A stretch of DNA of 64,000 nucleotides from Latrodectus hesperus (GCA_037975125.1 CM075855.1:83337278-83401277); one strand, 5' to 3'; positions 41,656 to 54,545 are shown, numbered from the stretch's first letter. The notes: generated from the letters alone by a model not told the origin. Made by a program: numbers and translations.

Positions 41656-42271
41656 CAGGGTGTCCCAAAACGACAGCATAATCTCTGTACAGCTAGATTC
41701 CTCGTTGGAAATACATAAAAACTGCCCAAAGAAGCGTTCCTGTACGATCAATAGTTTACGAGAAAAATACGAAAAACAAAGTATGACGTCACTTCCGGTG
41801 CAAGAAAAAAAAACACTTAATTGTAGATATCAACAACAGTATTTGCACATCTTTTCAGACAATAGTGTTTAAAACGTTCTCCTCGCATATCGCTTCATGC
41901 ATGTGCGTGTGCCATGGATTCGCACGTAGTGACCACACCAATGGACTTAGTTGCTCGTTTGCATGCTGCTTTCACTTCGGTGGATCCCGCGATGCTACAA
42001 CGTGTGATGACAGCCATTCCACGGCATGCTCAAGTCTGCCTCGACATGCACGGTGGAAAATTCGAGCATCTGTTTTAAATTGTGCATATACTGCGGTTGA
42101 TATGTGCAATAATGTGTTTTTTCTTGCACCGGAAGTGACGTCATACTTTGTTTTTCATATTTTTCTCGTAAGCTATGGATCGTACAGGAACGCTTCTTTG
42201 GGCAGTTTTTATGCATTCCCAACGAGGAATCTAGCTGTGCAGAGCTTATGCGGTCGTTTTGGGACACCCTG
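41656..42271 (+). mobile_element. Deletion-derived MITE of a Tc1/mariner-type element
   Basis: Termini starting cagggtgtcccaaaacgac are inverted copies extending about 160 bases, with few differences. TA flanks both ends (41654-41655 and 42272-42273). The 616-base element keeps only the last 54 codons of a transposase between the arms, so it arose by internal deletion and needs a transposase from elsewhere. Confidence 0.88.
41914..42078 (+). pseudogene. Transposase C-terminal remnant inside the MITE
   Basis: The frame MDSHVVTTPMDLVARLHAAF runs to TAA at 42076-42078 and ends HGGKFEHLF. The ending is similar in style to the last residues of the neighbouring mariner-type transposase (GQHIEHLL). 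No catalytic region is present. Confidence 0.6.
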
Positions 42272-42599
42272 TATATATGTGTGTGTGTGTTTGTGATGGT
42301 TTCTTAACTCTAACATATTGTGATTACTAAACACAATTCATTTTAATTTGTGGTACTGAATAGATATATCCTAAGTTCAGCCGAGCATTAGAAAAAAAAA
42401 AAGATTTCTCAGAAACGATGGTCTATTGCAGTATTTTTAATTAATTTTAAAACAATATTGCGGAAAAAATTAATTACAGAGTTTGTTAATTACAATTATT
42501 ATTCAGTATTAAAATATTTGAAAACACTGAAATTATTATTGGCTTTCTCTTAAGAAAATGTTATTTAGTTTTTTAAGTACCTATAATCGGTTACGACTC

Positions 42600-45500
42600 C
42601 TTGACATTAACACAAAATTCTCTTATTGTAATGATCTTTCTAGACAAAACGGAAATCGCTTTCGCCCGAATTGGCTCCAAATTGCACATCTGGTATTCGA
42701 ATAGTATTCCGTTTTCTGAAGTGAAAGTCGAATCGAAACATCAACAAATAAAACTAAGAACGGAAGAACCTATTATAATAGGAAAAAATAGCTAAAATTT
42801 TATTCAGGTGAAAACTGAAAATATGAAAAACGCTCTTGTATTATTAGAGGGAAAAGAAAAAAAATTTGATTCTATTTTTGAAATTAAAAATGGTAAAACA
42901 GTAATTCCTATTACGAATAATGGCCCTTTTGATATTAAGTTAAAAGAAAATCAATGTATGAGTAGGGTAAAAGATATATCGCAGGATTGGAATTTAAATT
43001 CTGAATTTATTCTTCCATTTAATCTTTGTTATGCTACTGAAGACACAACATACACTGCATAAAATAAATGCGCGATTAAAATAGACGATATTAAATTTGA
43101 TAAAACTATTCCTTATGATATGAAGTTGAAAATTCTGAAATTAATGATTATAGAGATTGTTTTGCCATGAATATAAGTGAGTTAGGATGTATTACATTGA
43201 CTAAAATGGAAATTAATGAAGTTCCAGGAAGCAAACCAGTTTGTTTACGTCCCTGATGACAAATGCAGCTGAGAGAAACTCTATTAAAAATATTGTTAAG
43301 GAATGGAAAGAAAACAAAATAATTTCCTAAACAAGATCACCGTTCCTGTTCCTGTTGGGTGTGTGTAGCTGAGTACCTGCCCGAAGGCATCTACTCATTC
43401 ATCTGAAATGTTAAAGTTGAGTGAAAGAAGTAAATGAATGATAATATGAAAGTAAAAGTTAGGCAAAAGCCTTAGAAAATATTGCGTCTGAAGAGAAAAA
43501 GGCCGCAATAGGTCTGACTTGAGCATCCCCAGGGAGGATATGAGAATCAAAGAGTTTATTGAAGTTTCCAGCTTGGCACTTGGATGCTTGCTTGTAGAAG
43601 TTTATGTTGAGTTTTTGAATAAAATGTGATAAATCTTCAAGATTGAGATCTTTTTGAATGTTTTTGTTCCTTATAAAATAAGGAGCATTTGCAATTCTGC
43701 GAAGAATTTTGTTTTGGAAGGTATTAATGAGTTGAAGATCTTGTTTTGAAAAAAAACACCAGAATCAAGATCACCGTATGCCAGTATTGTTAGTTTAGAA
43801 AAAAAAAAAAAAACTGGTGAGGATAGACTTGTTGTGGATTACAGAAAATTAAATAATCAGGCAATTAAAGATAAATTCCCTTTGCCCAGAATTGATGATT
43901 TATAAGAATGTCTTGTTGAATGTAATATTTTCACGACATTAGATTTAGCTCATGGTTATCCCCCCAAATACCATTAACAGAGGAAGCTAAGTTAAAAACT
44001 GCTTTTATTACCCCAGATGAAACAGGTCAGTTTGAACGTATGATTTTTTGTTTGGCAAATGCACCTTCAGAATTTCAGAGATTTATGTATCAAGTATTAG
44101 AACCATTGTTAAATAAGAAAATTTTATGTTACTTAGATGATATTTTGGTACCAGCGAAGAATTGGACTGATATGATTGAATGAATAAAAGAGGTATTTGA
44201 CAAACTTAAATCTGCCAATTTGACTTTAAAATTGTCAAAATGTGAATTCGGTAAAAAGGAAGTAGAATTCTTAGGATTTGTAGTTAATAGAGAAGGAATA
44301 AAACCAGGAATGAGAAAAATTATATCAATAAGAGAATTTCCAACTCCTAAGAATATTCATGATATTCGTAGATTTTTAGGTTTAACTGGTTATTTTCGGA
44401 GATTTTTGTGGAAAAATATGCACAAAAGGCAGAACCTTTATCACGACTCTTGCAAAAAGAAGAATCTTTCAAGTGGGATGAAGAGCAAGAGCAGTCTTTT
44501 CGATTATTGAAAAATAGCCTTACAGAGCAACCTGTGTTAGCCCATTATAACCCTGAAGCAAAAACGGAAGTACATTGTGATACAAGCTCTAGGGGAGCAG
44601 GCATGCTTTTACAACAAGGACCAGACAATAAATGGCGGTTGGTTTATTGTGTCAGCAAAAAGACAACTAAAATTGAAAATAAGTATCATTCAAGCAAGCT
44701 CGATTGATGGCCATTGTGTGGACTCTCGAAAGATTAAGGCAGTATGTATTAGGCATAAAATTCAAAATAGTGACGAATTGTCAGGCACTGATGTACATGA
44801 GTTCAAAGAAAATAAACAATCCTCAGATTGCAAGATGGTGTGATTTAATTCAAGAATTCGATTTTGAAATAGAACATAGACCTGAAAAAAATTGGTTCAC
44901 GTAGACACAATGAGCAGAGCTCCAGTTTGGAAATCAGAAGATGGATTGACATCCCTTATCGAAAATAAATTAGAAGTTTGTTTGACCTTGAGTGAAGATG
45001 AACAAATATTGATGATACAGCAGGCTGATCCAGAAATACGAAAATTAATAGAAATATTCAGAAAAGAAAAAGATCAGGATAGAACAAAAGAAGGAAAACA
45101 GCTTATAAGAAATTATGTGTTTAAGAAAAACAGATTATTTCGATGCATAAATGAAAATGGAAAAGAAAAATTTCTCTGTTATTCCAAAGAATATGAGAAA
45201 AAGTACAGTAATCAAATTCCATGATCTTATGGAACATTTTTCTGTTGACGAAACTGTTAATAAGATAAAAGAATTGTATTGGTTTCCATATATGAAACGT
45301 TATGTACGAAGGCACATTTCAAAATGTTTTAAATGTTTAATGAACAAAACGCCGCCAGGAAAACAGCCTGGCTCATTAAATACAATTAAAACAGGTCGTA
45401 AACCTTTTTGCAATTATACATATGGATCATTTAGGACCTTTTGTTAAGAGTTCTAAAGGTAATCAAGAACTTTTGGTCATGATAAATAATTTCACAAGAT

Positions 45501-46342
45501 TTGCCCAATTGACTCCAGTAAAGAGTACGTCAACATCACATGAGCTGAAGGCTCTGAAAAAATTTGTAAATACTTATGGTCTACCTGAGAAAATAATAAC
45601 AGATCGAGGAACTTGTTTTAGTTCGCATCAATTTCAACAATATTGTGCTGAAAATGGTATATATCATACACTCAATTGTACGAAGCGACCATGTGCAAAT
45701 GAAATAGTTGAAAGAGTTAACAGAACAATATTGTCTACCATAACAACTGGTATGGAAGATCAGAATCATAAAGATTGGGATGTTAAAATACATGAAGTTG
45801 AGAGAAACTCTTGAACAACTTTGTAAACAAGTCAACGAACAAGACACCATTTGAATTACTCCACGGTTATTCTCCATGATTCAACGATGGAATTTTGAGA
45901 AAGTTAGCTGATGAAGAAACTCAGAGTCGACAAGATCCATCTATAGTGTAAGAAGAATCTCAAAGACAAATAGAAGAAAGTCAACAAAAAATGAAGAAAT
46001 ATTATGATAAAAAGAGATGTAGAGCAATCACATTTGAACGAGGAGAGATTGTCGTAATGAAAAGAGCTCCGAAATCTTCAGGGCAACCTACGGAGACACA
46101 ATTTAAATACCGAGGCAATCTTATTGTTACCGAGGTATTGCCGAACGATGTCTACCGTGTGACTCAGCTGAAAAAAAGGCCACTTCTACGCAACAACAGC
46201 TCACATTAGTCAACTAAATCCATGGCTAAATGAACCAGATTCGGATGAAGATAGTGATATCGATAGTGCCAATAGTGACGATAATGACTATTCTCTGAAC
46301 AGCACTAGACGCAATCCACATAGATCCACTCGCAAGGACTAA
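42600..46342 (+). pseudogene. pol: Gypsy-2 pol: RT, RNase H, integrase (broken)
   Basis: RT is visible as [27 protein letters not shown] and LCYLDDIL (YxDD intact, about 44140). RNase H shows VHCDTSSRGAGMLL and an EHRPEKNW motif. The integrase zinc region lies at about 45225-45345 (H, H, then CFKC). The core has MDHLGPF (Asp, 45422), ITDRGTCF (Asp, about 45600) and ANEIVERVNR (Glu, about 45705). The C-terminal tail is acidic, with a DEDSDIDSANSDD run, and stops at TAA 46340-46342. Frameshifts or stops lie near 42794, 43062, 43160, 43255, 43330, 43905, 44180, 44405, 44705, 44905, 45225, 45420 and 45812. Confidence 0.8.
43344..43765 (-). mobile_element. 5'-truncated jockey-type non-LTR insert
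   Basis: The insert splits gypsy-2 RT and is flanked by caagatcaccgt on both sides (43332-43343 and 43766-43777), a perfect 12-base target duplication. On the minus strand it encodes the RT C-terminal end (KILRRIANAPYFIRN, then LEDLSHFIQKLNINFYKQAS) up to a TAA at 43459-43461, followed by a short 3' UTR and an acaggaacaggaa tail. There is no RNase H after the RT end, as expected of jockey-clade elements. The coding piece starts with a short damaged stretch near 43765. Confidence 0.85.
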
Positions 46343-46856
46343 AGTTGAATGAGAGATCCTAAATGGTGAGATCTTTCTAATTTTATTTAAAGAAAAACTT
46401 ATTAAAAAGCAATGAACTTATCATAAACTATTGATTCTAAAAATAAATAACATTAAAGATCATTTACTGTTTACTGAAATATTCATCAAACAATTTGAAA
46501 GTCTGTTGAATTTATTCTGTGAATGATTTAATACTCCTAAGTTCATTTAACGTGTTGTAAACTTTTGTTGTAAGTAATTTTATTGGAATTTAGAATTGTA
46601 TCAAGAATTACTAGTGGAAAAAATGTATTATATATTATTATAGTTTTTTTTAATCTAACATAATAATTTTTCTACTTTTAATGAAAGATGTGTAGTATTA
46701 ATGATTATAATTACAGTATTTGTTTGTGTGAATGAAAAATAATGTTAGTTACGTAGTTAAAAATTTTATTTAATCTGCTGTGTTTAATTTAATTTTTAAT
46801 GTTAATTTTGTAGTATGAATTAGTAATTGAATATTATTATATCAATTGAGGACAAT

Positions 46857-47045
46857 TGTAAGGTCAGTCTGGCCGAATGTGAGAAATGAAAAATCGCCAC
46901 TAGAGGGCGAACAAAAAAAGAGTCAGTTGATGTACATCGATCGTGAAATGCGGTCAGAGATTGGAGAAGCGCAATATTCAATAAAGTTGTTATTTGTTAC
47001 TGAAGCGCAGTATTTTCATTTGAACGTCCTGATATGGCTATATGT
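46857..47045 (+). repeat. Putative 3' LTR (or its R-U5 part) of gypsy-2
   Basis: Starts tgtaaggtcagtctgg after a short ggaca purine-rich stretch and contains aataaa (46980-46985) followed by a T/G-rich segment. It is more GC-rich than its flanks and the gagggcg stretch is reminiscent of other LTRs. With no second copy to compare, the ends are guesses. Confidence 0.35.
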
Positions 47046-48685
47046 ATAAGTAATCGTAAATGAAAAATTAAGTGAATGCACGTAGGCTTTAACATATGGA
47101 AATGCTGCATGCATATATTTCATAAAATGAATTCAAAGAAATATATTTCACTGAATTACGTTTATAAAGCAATCAAAATTGACAAACACCCCTTCGCAAA
47201 GGTTAATTGGAAGTAATTGATGAAAATTTTAATATTTGAATTGGATATTGATTCATATTATTGATTTGTGTTATTGATTAATGTTACTGATAAATTGTAA
47301 TGATAAAAATTTCTCATTGCATTCCTTATTATTTGTTATAAAATAGAAACATGTTATTTATATAAAAATGCATATTTTATAAAGTCATGTTTTTTTCATC
47401 GATTTTAAAAAAATGTCATCAAAATTGTTGAAAAAATATGATGTTTAAGAACATTTTAATAAATAATATCAAGTAATTCCTAGTACAATTAATAGACACA
47501 CAAAGCTTCATTCTAAATATAAGTCAGATGTTATATTTATTTATGCACATATGTTTGTTGATGAATATATCTTCCATAAAATCATTTTATTAATATATAT
47601 GTGAATTTAAGAAATTTCATATCTTAAATTTGTCATATATTGTAACATAATATAAGCAGTAGTATTTAATTAAAAAGCAAATTATATTTTTATAGCTATC
47701 CTAATTTATGTATTTAATTTTTACGATGTTTTAATATAGTAAAAAATGAGCAAAAATGGGAAAAATACTTTAAATTTATATAAATATATTAAAATATACA
47801 AGCAATCCTTATTTTCAGTAAATTGGTTACGATTAAACTTATTTCGAAATTCGATTTACATTCAAATTTCACGCAGGAATTAAAAAAAAAACAATTTTTG
47901 CTAAAAGTGTTTGTTTTAAAAATAACTGCTAAATTATAAACTCATATAAACTGTGCAATTTACCATCGACTGAAAAAAAATGAAACTTAAATCTGAGACT
48001 AACTAGCTCTTTCCGTTTCCAAGCGTTAATTTCATATTCATAGAAAGGAAAGCATATCTCACACTTGTTTGTTTTTTCTTGGAAAAGCTCGTCCTTGGCT
48101 CTGCTTGTCTTCCTTGGAAGTTTCTAATCAAGCTCATACATTTCCATGACATGCGTTTCTAAAACATTGTTTATCACAAAATAGAAATATGGCAAAAGAA
48201 ATCAAGCATCACTTTTCATTTTCGTGGCTTTTTTAATCCTTTTCAGTTCTTAATTTAAGTATCTTTATAAAATTGGTCTTGCATAAAATTTTAATCAGTA
48301 ATTGTTTTCATATGTGCTTTTTTATCAATTTCAATTTAAAAATTCTTTAAAAATTTATTCAATTCTTTTTTATAACTATTTGGACTTAAAACGAATTTCT
48401 AGACTTAACACTTTTTAGCTCCTTCTTTTAAGAAAATTTTAACCAATGAGTTGCCAGAACACAGATTTCAGCTATAGTTTCCAACCAGCAGCAAAGGTAA
48501 TAATCTTCTCACCCAGGAACCTCAAGAATAGGCTGAGCCAGTATAAAAGATTGTTTTTTAATCACTCAGATTTCATTACAAGAATGTGTTTTAAAAACTC
48601 TAACCAGAGATTTATTGAAATTTACCTTTTTCCAACTTTTGGAAGACACAATAAAAAAAATTCAAGCTTAAACTGGTTTTTTTTT
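47046..48685. other. AT-rich stretch, no gene seen
   Basis: A short open frame from ATG 48446 (MSCQNTDFSYSFQPAAK) is followed by aag|gtaata, a possible donor. It could be a first coding exon but nothing else supports it. Confidence 0.4.
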
Positions 48686-48689
48686 AAAC

Positions 48690-48962
48690 GGCGGACACTT
48701 GGGTGACTAACCCTTCGCCATAATAAGGCCGGAAGTTGCCACTCATTTGTTGTTACCCTGTGGGCACCTGTGAATCAAGTCACGGAGGCAAGTAGCATTA
48801 GCCACGCCATACCACCCCAAACCCATTTAGGGTGGGCCACATTCATACATCATCACAGAAGAAGGAACAAAGAAACAGAGAAAGTAACATCCATCTGGGA
48901 TTCGAACTCAAGAGCCACAGCTCTGGAGTCAGGAAAACTAACCACTCAACCATCGGTCGGCT
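48690..48962 (-). repeat. tRNA-derived SINE
   Basis: The minus-strand head carries tggttgagtggttag (box A) and gagttcgaatccc (box B), about 36 bases apart, resembling a tRNA with a long variable arm. The body extends to about 48690. No cloverleaf acceptor stem is present. Confidence 0.7.
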
Positions 48963-49275
48963 AACTTAAACTACATGTTGGTTTATTCTTTTTAAAAGTG
49001 TAAAATTTAAGGATGGTTAATTATTTATTTTTTAAATTTGAGAAAAAACTGCTGATGTTGTAAGTTTTATTGAAATAAGTGAATATAATATTGTCATCTT
49101 TATTTAACTTTATATATTTAATAATATAAGAATCTATTACTTCTAATTGCAGTGAGGAATTATATTTTAACACTGAAACATAGTAATTTTTTTTCAGAAA
49201 CAGAAATAGCTTGATTTACAAAATCAGACTATTTCAGACAATCAGACGAAAACCAAACTACGTATTGATTTTTAA

Positions 49276-49379
49276 AATCAAATGAATTCTGTTATGGAAT
49301 TATTCATGTATATCGATAAATATATATAAATATGTTCATTGATATACATGAATAATTCCATAATTGAATTCATTTGATT
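49276..49379. repeat. 39-base inverted repeat, 26-base loop
   Basis: Arms at 49276-49314 and 49341-49379 match at 37 of 39 positions (for example ggaattattcatgtatatc against gatatacatgaataattcc). Confidence 0.9.
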
Positions 49380-49754
49380 GTAAGAAACAATTCATTTTCA
49401 AAATAATATTTTTCGCAATCTTGTACAAACATTGTTGTATCCTACTCAATAATGCAGTTAAAAACTGGCATTTATAAAGAAAAGTGGAATAACAGAAAAT
49501 GATGGATTTGAAAGCGATATGCTGATCTGTACATTTAATTAATTCAAATCTAGTGTAAGGCAATGAGTGGTGAAACGTTAGCGCTATTGAAATTTTAATA
49601 CTGTATGGCGATATAGTACAGCTGAAAGTTATTATACCTACCAGTAAGAATACTATTAATCAGTATTCATACTAGTCCATAGATAAAAGAAAAATATCCT
49701 TAAGATTTCCAAGTAATTAACGTATACTTTCTGAGGCTGAGTATACAGCAAGCG

Positions 49755-50033
49755 CATGCTGTTGTTGCAGCAGCATGCTTACTTTACCTAGCCCTGAATT
49801 GGTGGTGAGTCTCGGTGATTTTGTAACAGGACAGAATAGAAGACCTTTAATACTTGTCCTACCACACCCAGAGGTAACACTTAACTTAGAGGACATTACG
49901 ACAATGACATATTTAACGTACCCTAGCCATCTTTAGTGACCACGACGGATTTTCTGTTAAGCCGGTGTTGGAATTCACTACCTTCTGCTAATGAGAAAGA
50001 CGTCATAAACAATCAGGCCATCGCGAGCCCCAG
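49755..50033 (-). repeat. tRNA-derived SINE (same family as 25445-25742)
   Basis: Shares gttgttgca, atgctt, ctagccctga, cggtgattttg, ggacatt and acgacggat in the same order with the copy at 25445-25742. Its box B (ggaattcac on the plus strand) is more decayed. Confidence 0.7.
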
Positions 50034-50350
50034 TAAGCATATGTGCGATATCATCCTTCCATAGTTCAACTACAGCTGAAATCAACTCTTGCAATTGTCC
50101 TTGTAAAAAGCACGATTCAACTACTGTTCTGCATCTCCCAAGAAACAATTTATCATACGCAAGGCAAGGACATTATTTAAATAAATTACCCGTAAATGAT
50201 TTAAAATATCCTCTGTCTACCATGTAAGTATTGCATTTCTCAATCTAGTTGCTATTGCAATTTATAAGCAAAATAAATTTCAATTACAATTTTGTTAAAA
50301 CAATATTTTTTAGGAATCCAACAAAATCAAAAGAGAGCTAGTATCATCAG

Positions 50351-51008
50351 TTAACTCTTTCGATACGAAGGCAGCAAATATATGTATCAGAGCTAGATGA
50401 TCGTCAGAGCCAGAAGACGCATCCTTGTGTTATGGTGGATTCTATGCAGCGGGACGATCGCTGCTCATTTGCGTCGTGTTTTTGGAACGAAATATTTTCT
50501 AACAGATGGCGTTACTAATCCATGTTCCATTCAAAAGTTTGCTCTCGTACATTAGTATTTCTCTCTCTCTCTGAGGTCAGAATGGGTTCTGTCAAGTGTG
50601 TATGTCTGGATTTTTGTGAATGTAAACATAAATTCGTGCTAAGGGAAACAACTTGTAAAGGCCCTTTTAATTCATTTTGAAGCTGTCATTTACAGTTTCG
50701 ATTCTATTTTAGGATGGGCTATTATGGGAGATATTATAGGAAATGTTTTACTTTTAGATATATTTGGGTAATTTTAGTTATAGTAAAATGCAGTACATTT
50801 ATATTTTTATTATTGAATATCCATTACTTTAATTAAATTTTGTTGCTATTATTCAAATTATTGATATCTTTAATAACATATTTAAAAATGGTTTAATTCC
50901 TACATAAAGTATCTATTTTATCCATATTATGTAATGCGTACTTTCCGAAATTGCGTATTAGGCTTAGCGGGAGAAAATGCCTCGGCCAGCCCGGCATGAA
51001 AAGGTTAC
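50351..51008. mobile_element. Possible piggyBac-like remnant
   Basis: The left side starts ttaactctttcgatacgaagg and the right side ends ccggcatgaaaaggttac; the inverse of the latter is loosely similar to the former, with TTAA/TTAC at the outer edges. No transposase is present. A small frame MGSVKCVCLDFCECKH at 50582 was not recognised. Confidence 0.22.
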
Positions 51009-52488
51009 GCGTGTTGTCAAAACAATTTATGTTAAACAATATAATTTGAAGGAACATTTAAAGTGCTACATTTCAAGCTTGGAACTGCATAAATTTAAGA
51101 ATATCAGCAAAAATGTTTTCAGTATCAGTAGGAAATAGAAATTTTACTTGAAAACACATTTTCTTACACATTTTATGTTTTAGAGATAAATTTTGATGAC
51201 ACAGAAAACATTTTATCGATATCTTTGGAAAAGACTACGATTTATTTGATCACAAAATCTTTTCCGCTTAAAATGCTAGTTTACATAAAAAAAATTCTGT
51301 AATGATATTAATAATTTAAAAACACAAAGAAATGTAACTATAAAATTTATATACTATAAAAAATATATTACTATAAAATATTACTTTTATTACTATAAAT
51401 ATATTACTATAAAAAATTATATTACTATAAAAAAAGATTCTAAGCTTTATATATCTAATACTGAATAGTCGTAACACTAAACAACAGATTTATATTCTAC
51501 ATTATAAAAAATCTTGCAGGAAGAAATTATTATCTTCTTTCTGCAATTTGGAATTGAAAAAGAATGCATTAAATTGACTGGGTTGTAGAGGAAATGACCG
51601 TCATGCTTGGATAGTGATAGCTAAAAGAAATCTTGGTATTCAATATACATTAAAAAATGTCATTTAAATTTAAAGAGAGTAAATTATTTTCCTAGAAGGA
51701 AATAATTTAAATTAGAAAACTATAAATATTGGAAAAAAGGGTAATAGGGAATATTAATGTGTATATTTATTTCGTGCAAGGTCTTTCCAATGACTTTGTA
51801 TCGTTATGAAAAGCATAATATAAAGCAAAAATATTAAAAAAATAAATGAAATAGTTTAAGTATTTACTTCACTAAAGAATACACAGAATACAAATGATCT
51901 GAAAATATGAAATAAACGTAATATATTTTTTAAGTAAATAAAAATTTGATTCATCTTATTGAAAACCAATCTTGTTACGAATAAAATAAAAAAAGTGTTT
52001 TAAAGAATATGAATTTCTGTCATATGTTGTTACTCTTATGGCCAAGAGAAATAGGTGTACAATTTATGCGCATTTTAAATTGTGTTGTACATGGATTGAA
52101 CATATTGTATACATACAATATGCTCAATTGATGTACATTTAAAATTTTTTATTTGTTAGAACAATAGGTTATTTTGCAAACATTCAACGGATATTGACGA
52201 AAAATTAAACATATACTTATAATATTTGGAAAAGCTTCATTTGACAATTTTATTATAATAGAATTCCCACCACATTAATCAGCTATTTGGGACTTTCATT
52301 AACTAGATTAAGCCTCAAAACTTTTGAATACGTAAACATTACAACAAATTTAATTCATATTTTAACAAATATTAAACCATTCACAAAATTACTATTATCA
52401 CACAAAACTTGTAGACCATTCTTACATGTTGACTGGTGCTTTACCATTTTCAATCACACTTAAAAATCATCTCAGTAAAGTGTCTTAA
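51009..52488. other. AT-rich stretch with a ttactataaa-type repeat
   Basis: A low-complexity run of attactataaa units lies at about 51340-51435. No gene was seen. Confidence 0.6.
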
Positions 52489-52490
52489 TA

Positions 52491-53906
52491 CACTGTCCGA
52501 AACTGAAAATGCAATATCTAGAAGGTGTTGACAGAAAGTGACAAAAATCGGCAAACAGAGAGAGAGAGAGGCAGCAACAAACAATAAGTCATTTGCATTG
52601 CGAAATGATACGCAGAATACAGAGCGATAATTGGGTCGGGTTAGTAGGATCACCGTGGACAGCGATACACGAAGCAACACATCTAAGCATAAAGTCAATA
52701 AGACTACGGATGGCGTTTTAAGGAATGACTCTCCATTCTCTGTCAGCCACTTTCAAAATGCGTCTTCTAAAGAAGTCACACACAGTGGCAGGGTCTACAA
52801 ATAGCGTCCAATTATATCCCAAACATGTTCGATTGGTGAGAGATCTGGCGAGTATGGTAGCTAGGAAAGCAGCTGTACACATTGAAAGCCATGTTGGCTG
52901 GTGCGAGCAATATGTGATCGGGTGTTATCCTGCTGATAAAGAGCATTGGGCATCCCCTTAAAGGTAGGGAAATGTCACCAGCAGCAGCACATCATCCACT
53001 TAACGTTGGGATGTCATAGTGCCGTGAATACGAACTAGAAATGACCTGGAATCATGCGTAATGGTGCCCAAACCATGTTGCGAGGTGGGGTGTTCCACAA
53101 TTGTAGGACTGTACCTGTCTCCACGTCGACACCACACTCGTATGCGGTGACTATCATAGAAAAAACAGAAGCGTGATTCATCTGAGCAGATGATGCTGTG
53201 CTACTTCGCCGTCATCATCGCTCTAATCTGGTACCATTCCAGACGTTGGCATCTATGCTGAGAAGTCAATGGCAATCTTTTTAATGGACGCTTTTAGCGC
53301 TGGCCAACAACAACCAATCGACGGTAAATGGTTCTGCTCGATGTATGGGAGCATCCAGGATGTCTTGCACATGCTGCAGAATTTCACTAGAATTGCATTG
53401 AGGGACCACCACTTCCTCCCGTCGGACACATCGATCCACGCGTGTTGACGTCCCTCTAGCTGCACTGGCAACTCACAAAAGTTACACAGTTTTTTGTTCT
53501 GACCATCTTCACCACAGCGCCGGTACACTGTGGACGCGTCGAGGTGTCTGTCATCTGCGATCTGCCGTAAGGACCAACATACCCTTCTCAGTCTAATCAT
53601 CATGCCTCTCGTAAACTCGTCTGTCTACTGGAACTAACCCCGTCGACGATGGCCTGGCATTCTTTGCAGTTGAAGGACAAGAAGGACTCCTTTGTGACAA
53701 GAACAAACTTTCGATGAATATTTTTCAAGCAGCAATAACAGCGCGAAAATTGATCACGATCCTTCACCTTATATCATATCCTACACTCGCTAGAGAGCTG
53801 CGCTTTTCACATCATTTATATAATTTGGTAAGGTACGTGTATCCTAAAATTTGCATAATTTTACGGCCTGTCTTTCTTGGTGTTGCATTTTCAATGTCGG
53901 GCAGTG
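52491..53906 (-). mobile_element. Tc1-like element, decayed
   Basis: The left end cactgtccgaaactgaaaat and the right end, inverse cactgcccgacattgaaaat, are terminal inverted repeats of roughly 45 bases with several differences. TA borders both ends (52489-52490 and 53907-53908). The transposase lies on the minus strand and is broken. Confidence 0.8.
52640..53680 (-). pseudogene. Tc1-like transposase, broken
   Basis: On the minus strand, an N-terminal paired-like helix-turn-helix (RGMMIRLRRVCWSLRQIADD) is followed by the first catalytic region CSDESRFCFF (Asp codon near 53180) and, in a shifted frame, a region corresponding to the second Asp and the final Glu near 52800-52930. Stops and at least two frameshifts are present. 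The family's triad is DD34E. Confidence 0.7.
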
Positions 53907-53908
53907 TA

Positions 53909-54299
53909 TTTCATTGCAGACATCAGTAAGTTTCCCAATCTTAAAGGGGCTCATAACGTACAAATTAGAGCTAGTGTGCTATCCACAAATAATAAAGCAC
54001 CAAAAAAGTCTTTAGCTTTATACAATGTAGCTCTTTCTCAGTCAATCAGAATATTAATATTTTATTCTAAATTAATTCACAGTTGCAAAATCGAGTGAAG
54101 TTGTAACATTGAGATTGGAGAATCAATTTTATATTCAAAAAATTGTATTTGAGTACAAAACATAATTTGCAGGTATTTTAAAGATCATTTCATCTGATTC
54201 ACGGATTGTAAAGGATTTAAATTTGATACAATTACATGTCTAGTCGAAATTAATGAGATTCCTGTACATTTTAATATGAGTAATATTCATGCACATGAG
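53909..54299. other. No gene recognised
   Basis: AT-rich sequence between the Tc1-like element and a SINE-like segment. Confidence 0.5.
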
Positions 54300-54545
54300 C
54301 TTTTCTGGCCTTTTTGATTAGGGCATTCGCTTTGGTTGATAGGGCGAATGTAGTGAGTTCAAAAACTGGCCTCTGGAGTTGGTAGGCTAAATCTGTAGGT
54401 TTTCTTCTTGGTCCCTGCCTTCTAAATTACCAGGATCCCCTTTTGGGACTATAATGGCACATAACTGAGTGCCCCTCTATATAAGGTGTCATTACTTGTA
54501 GTACTGAAAGCTAGAAGTCCTAATAGCAGGGCATTATATAACAAC
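54300..54545 (+). repeat. Probable tRNA-derived SINE
   Basis: The plus strand has tggcctttttgattaggg and gtgagttcaaaaac as weak A and B boxes about 45 bases apart, then a unique-looking body. Pol III boxes are degraded, so confidence is moderate. Confidence 0.4.

Larger units (their letters stand above)
42600..47045 (+). mobile_element. Second Ty3/gypsy element, 5' part missing
   Basis: Pol remnants run from about 42600 to 46342 on the plus strand, followed by about 500 bases and a putative LTR (about 46857-47045). No 5' LTR, primer site, gag or protease active site was found upstream, so the element is truncated. Pol is broken by many stops and frameshifts and by a jockey-type insert (43344-43765). 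It is unrelated at sequence level to the gypsy element at 5733-10514 and looks older. Confidence 0.75.

Noticed and set aside
48446..48706. 86-residue frame starting MSCQNTDF
   Set aside because: A possible donor follows the first 17 codons, but there is no conserved motif and the end overlaps a SINE. Noted only in the gap entry.
48900..48962. Possible tRNA gene with a long variable arm
   Set aside because: The acceptor stem does not pair and a SINE body follows.
50582..50680. Short Cys-rich frame MGSVKCVCLDFCECKH
   Set aside because: About 32 residues without a signal peptide, known spacing pattern or neighbours to support a peptide gene.
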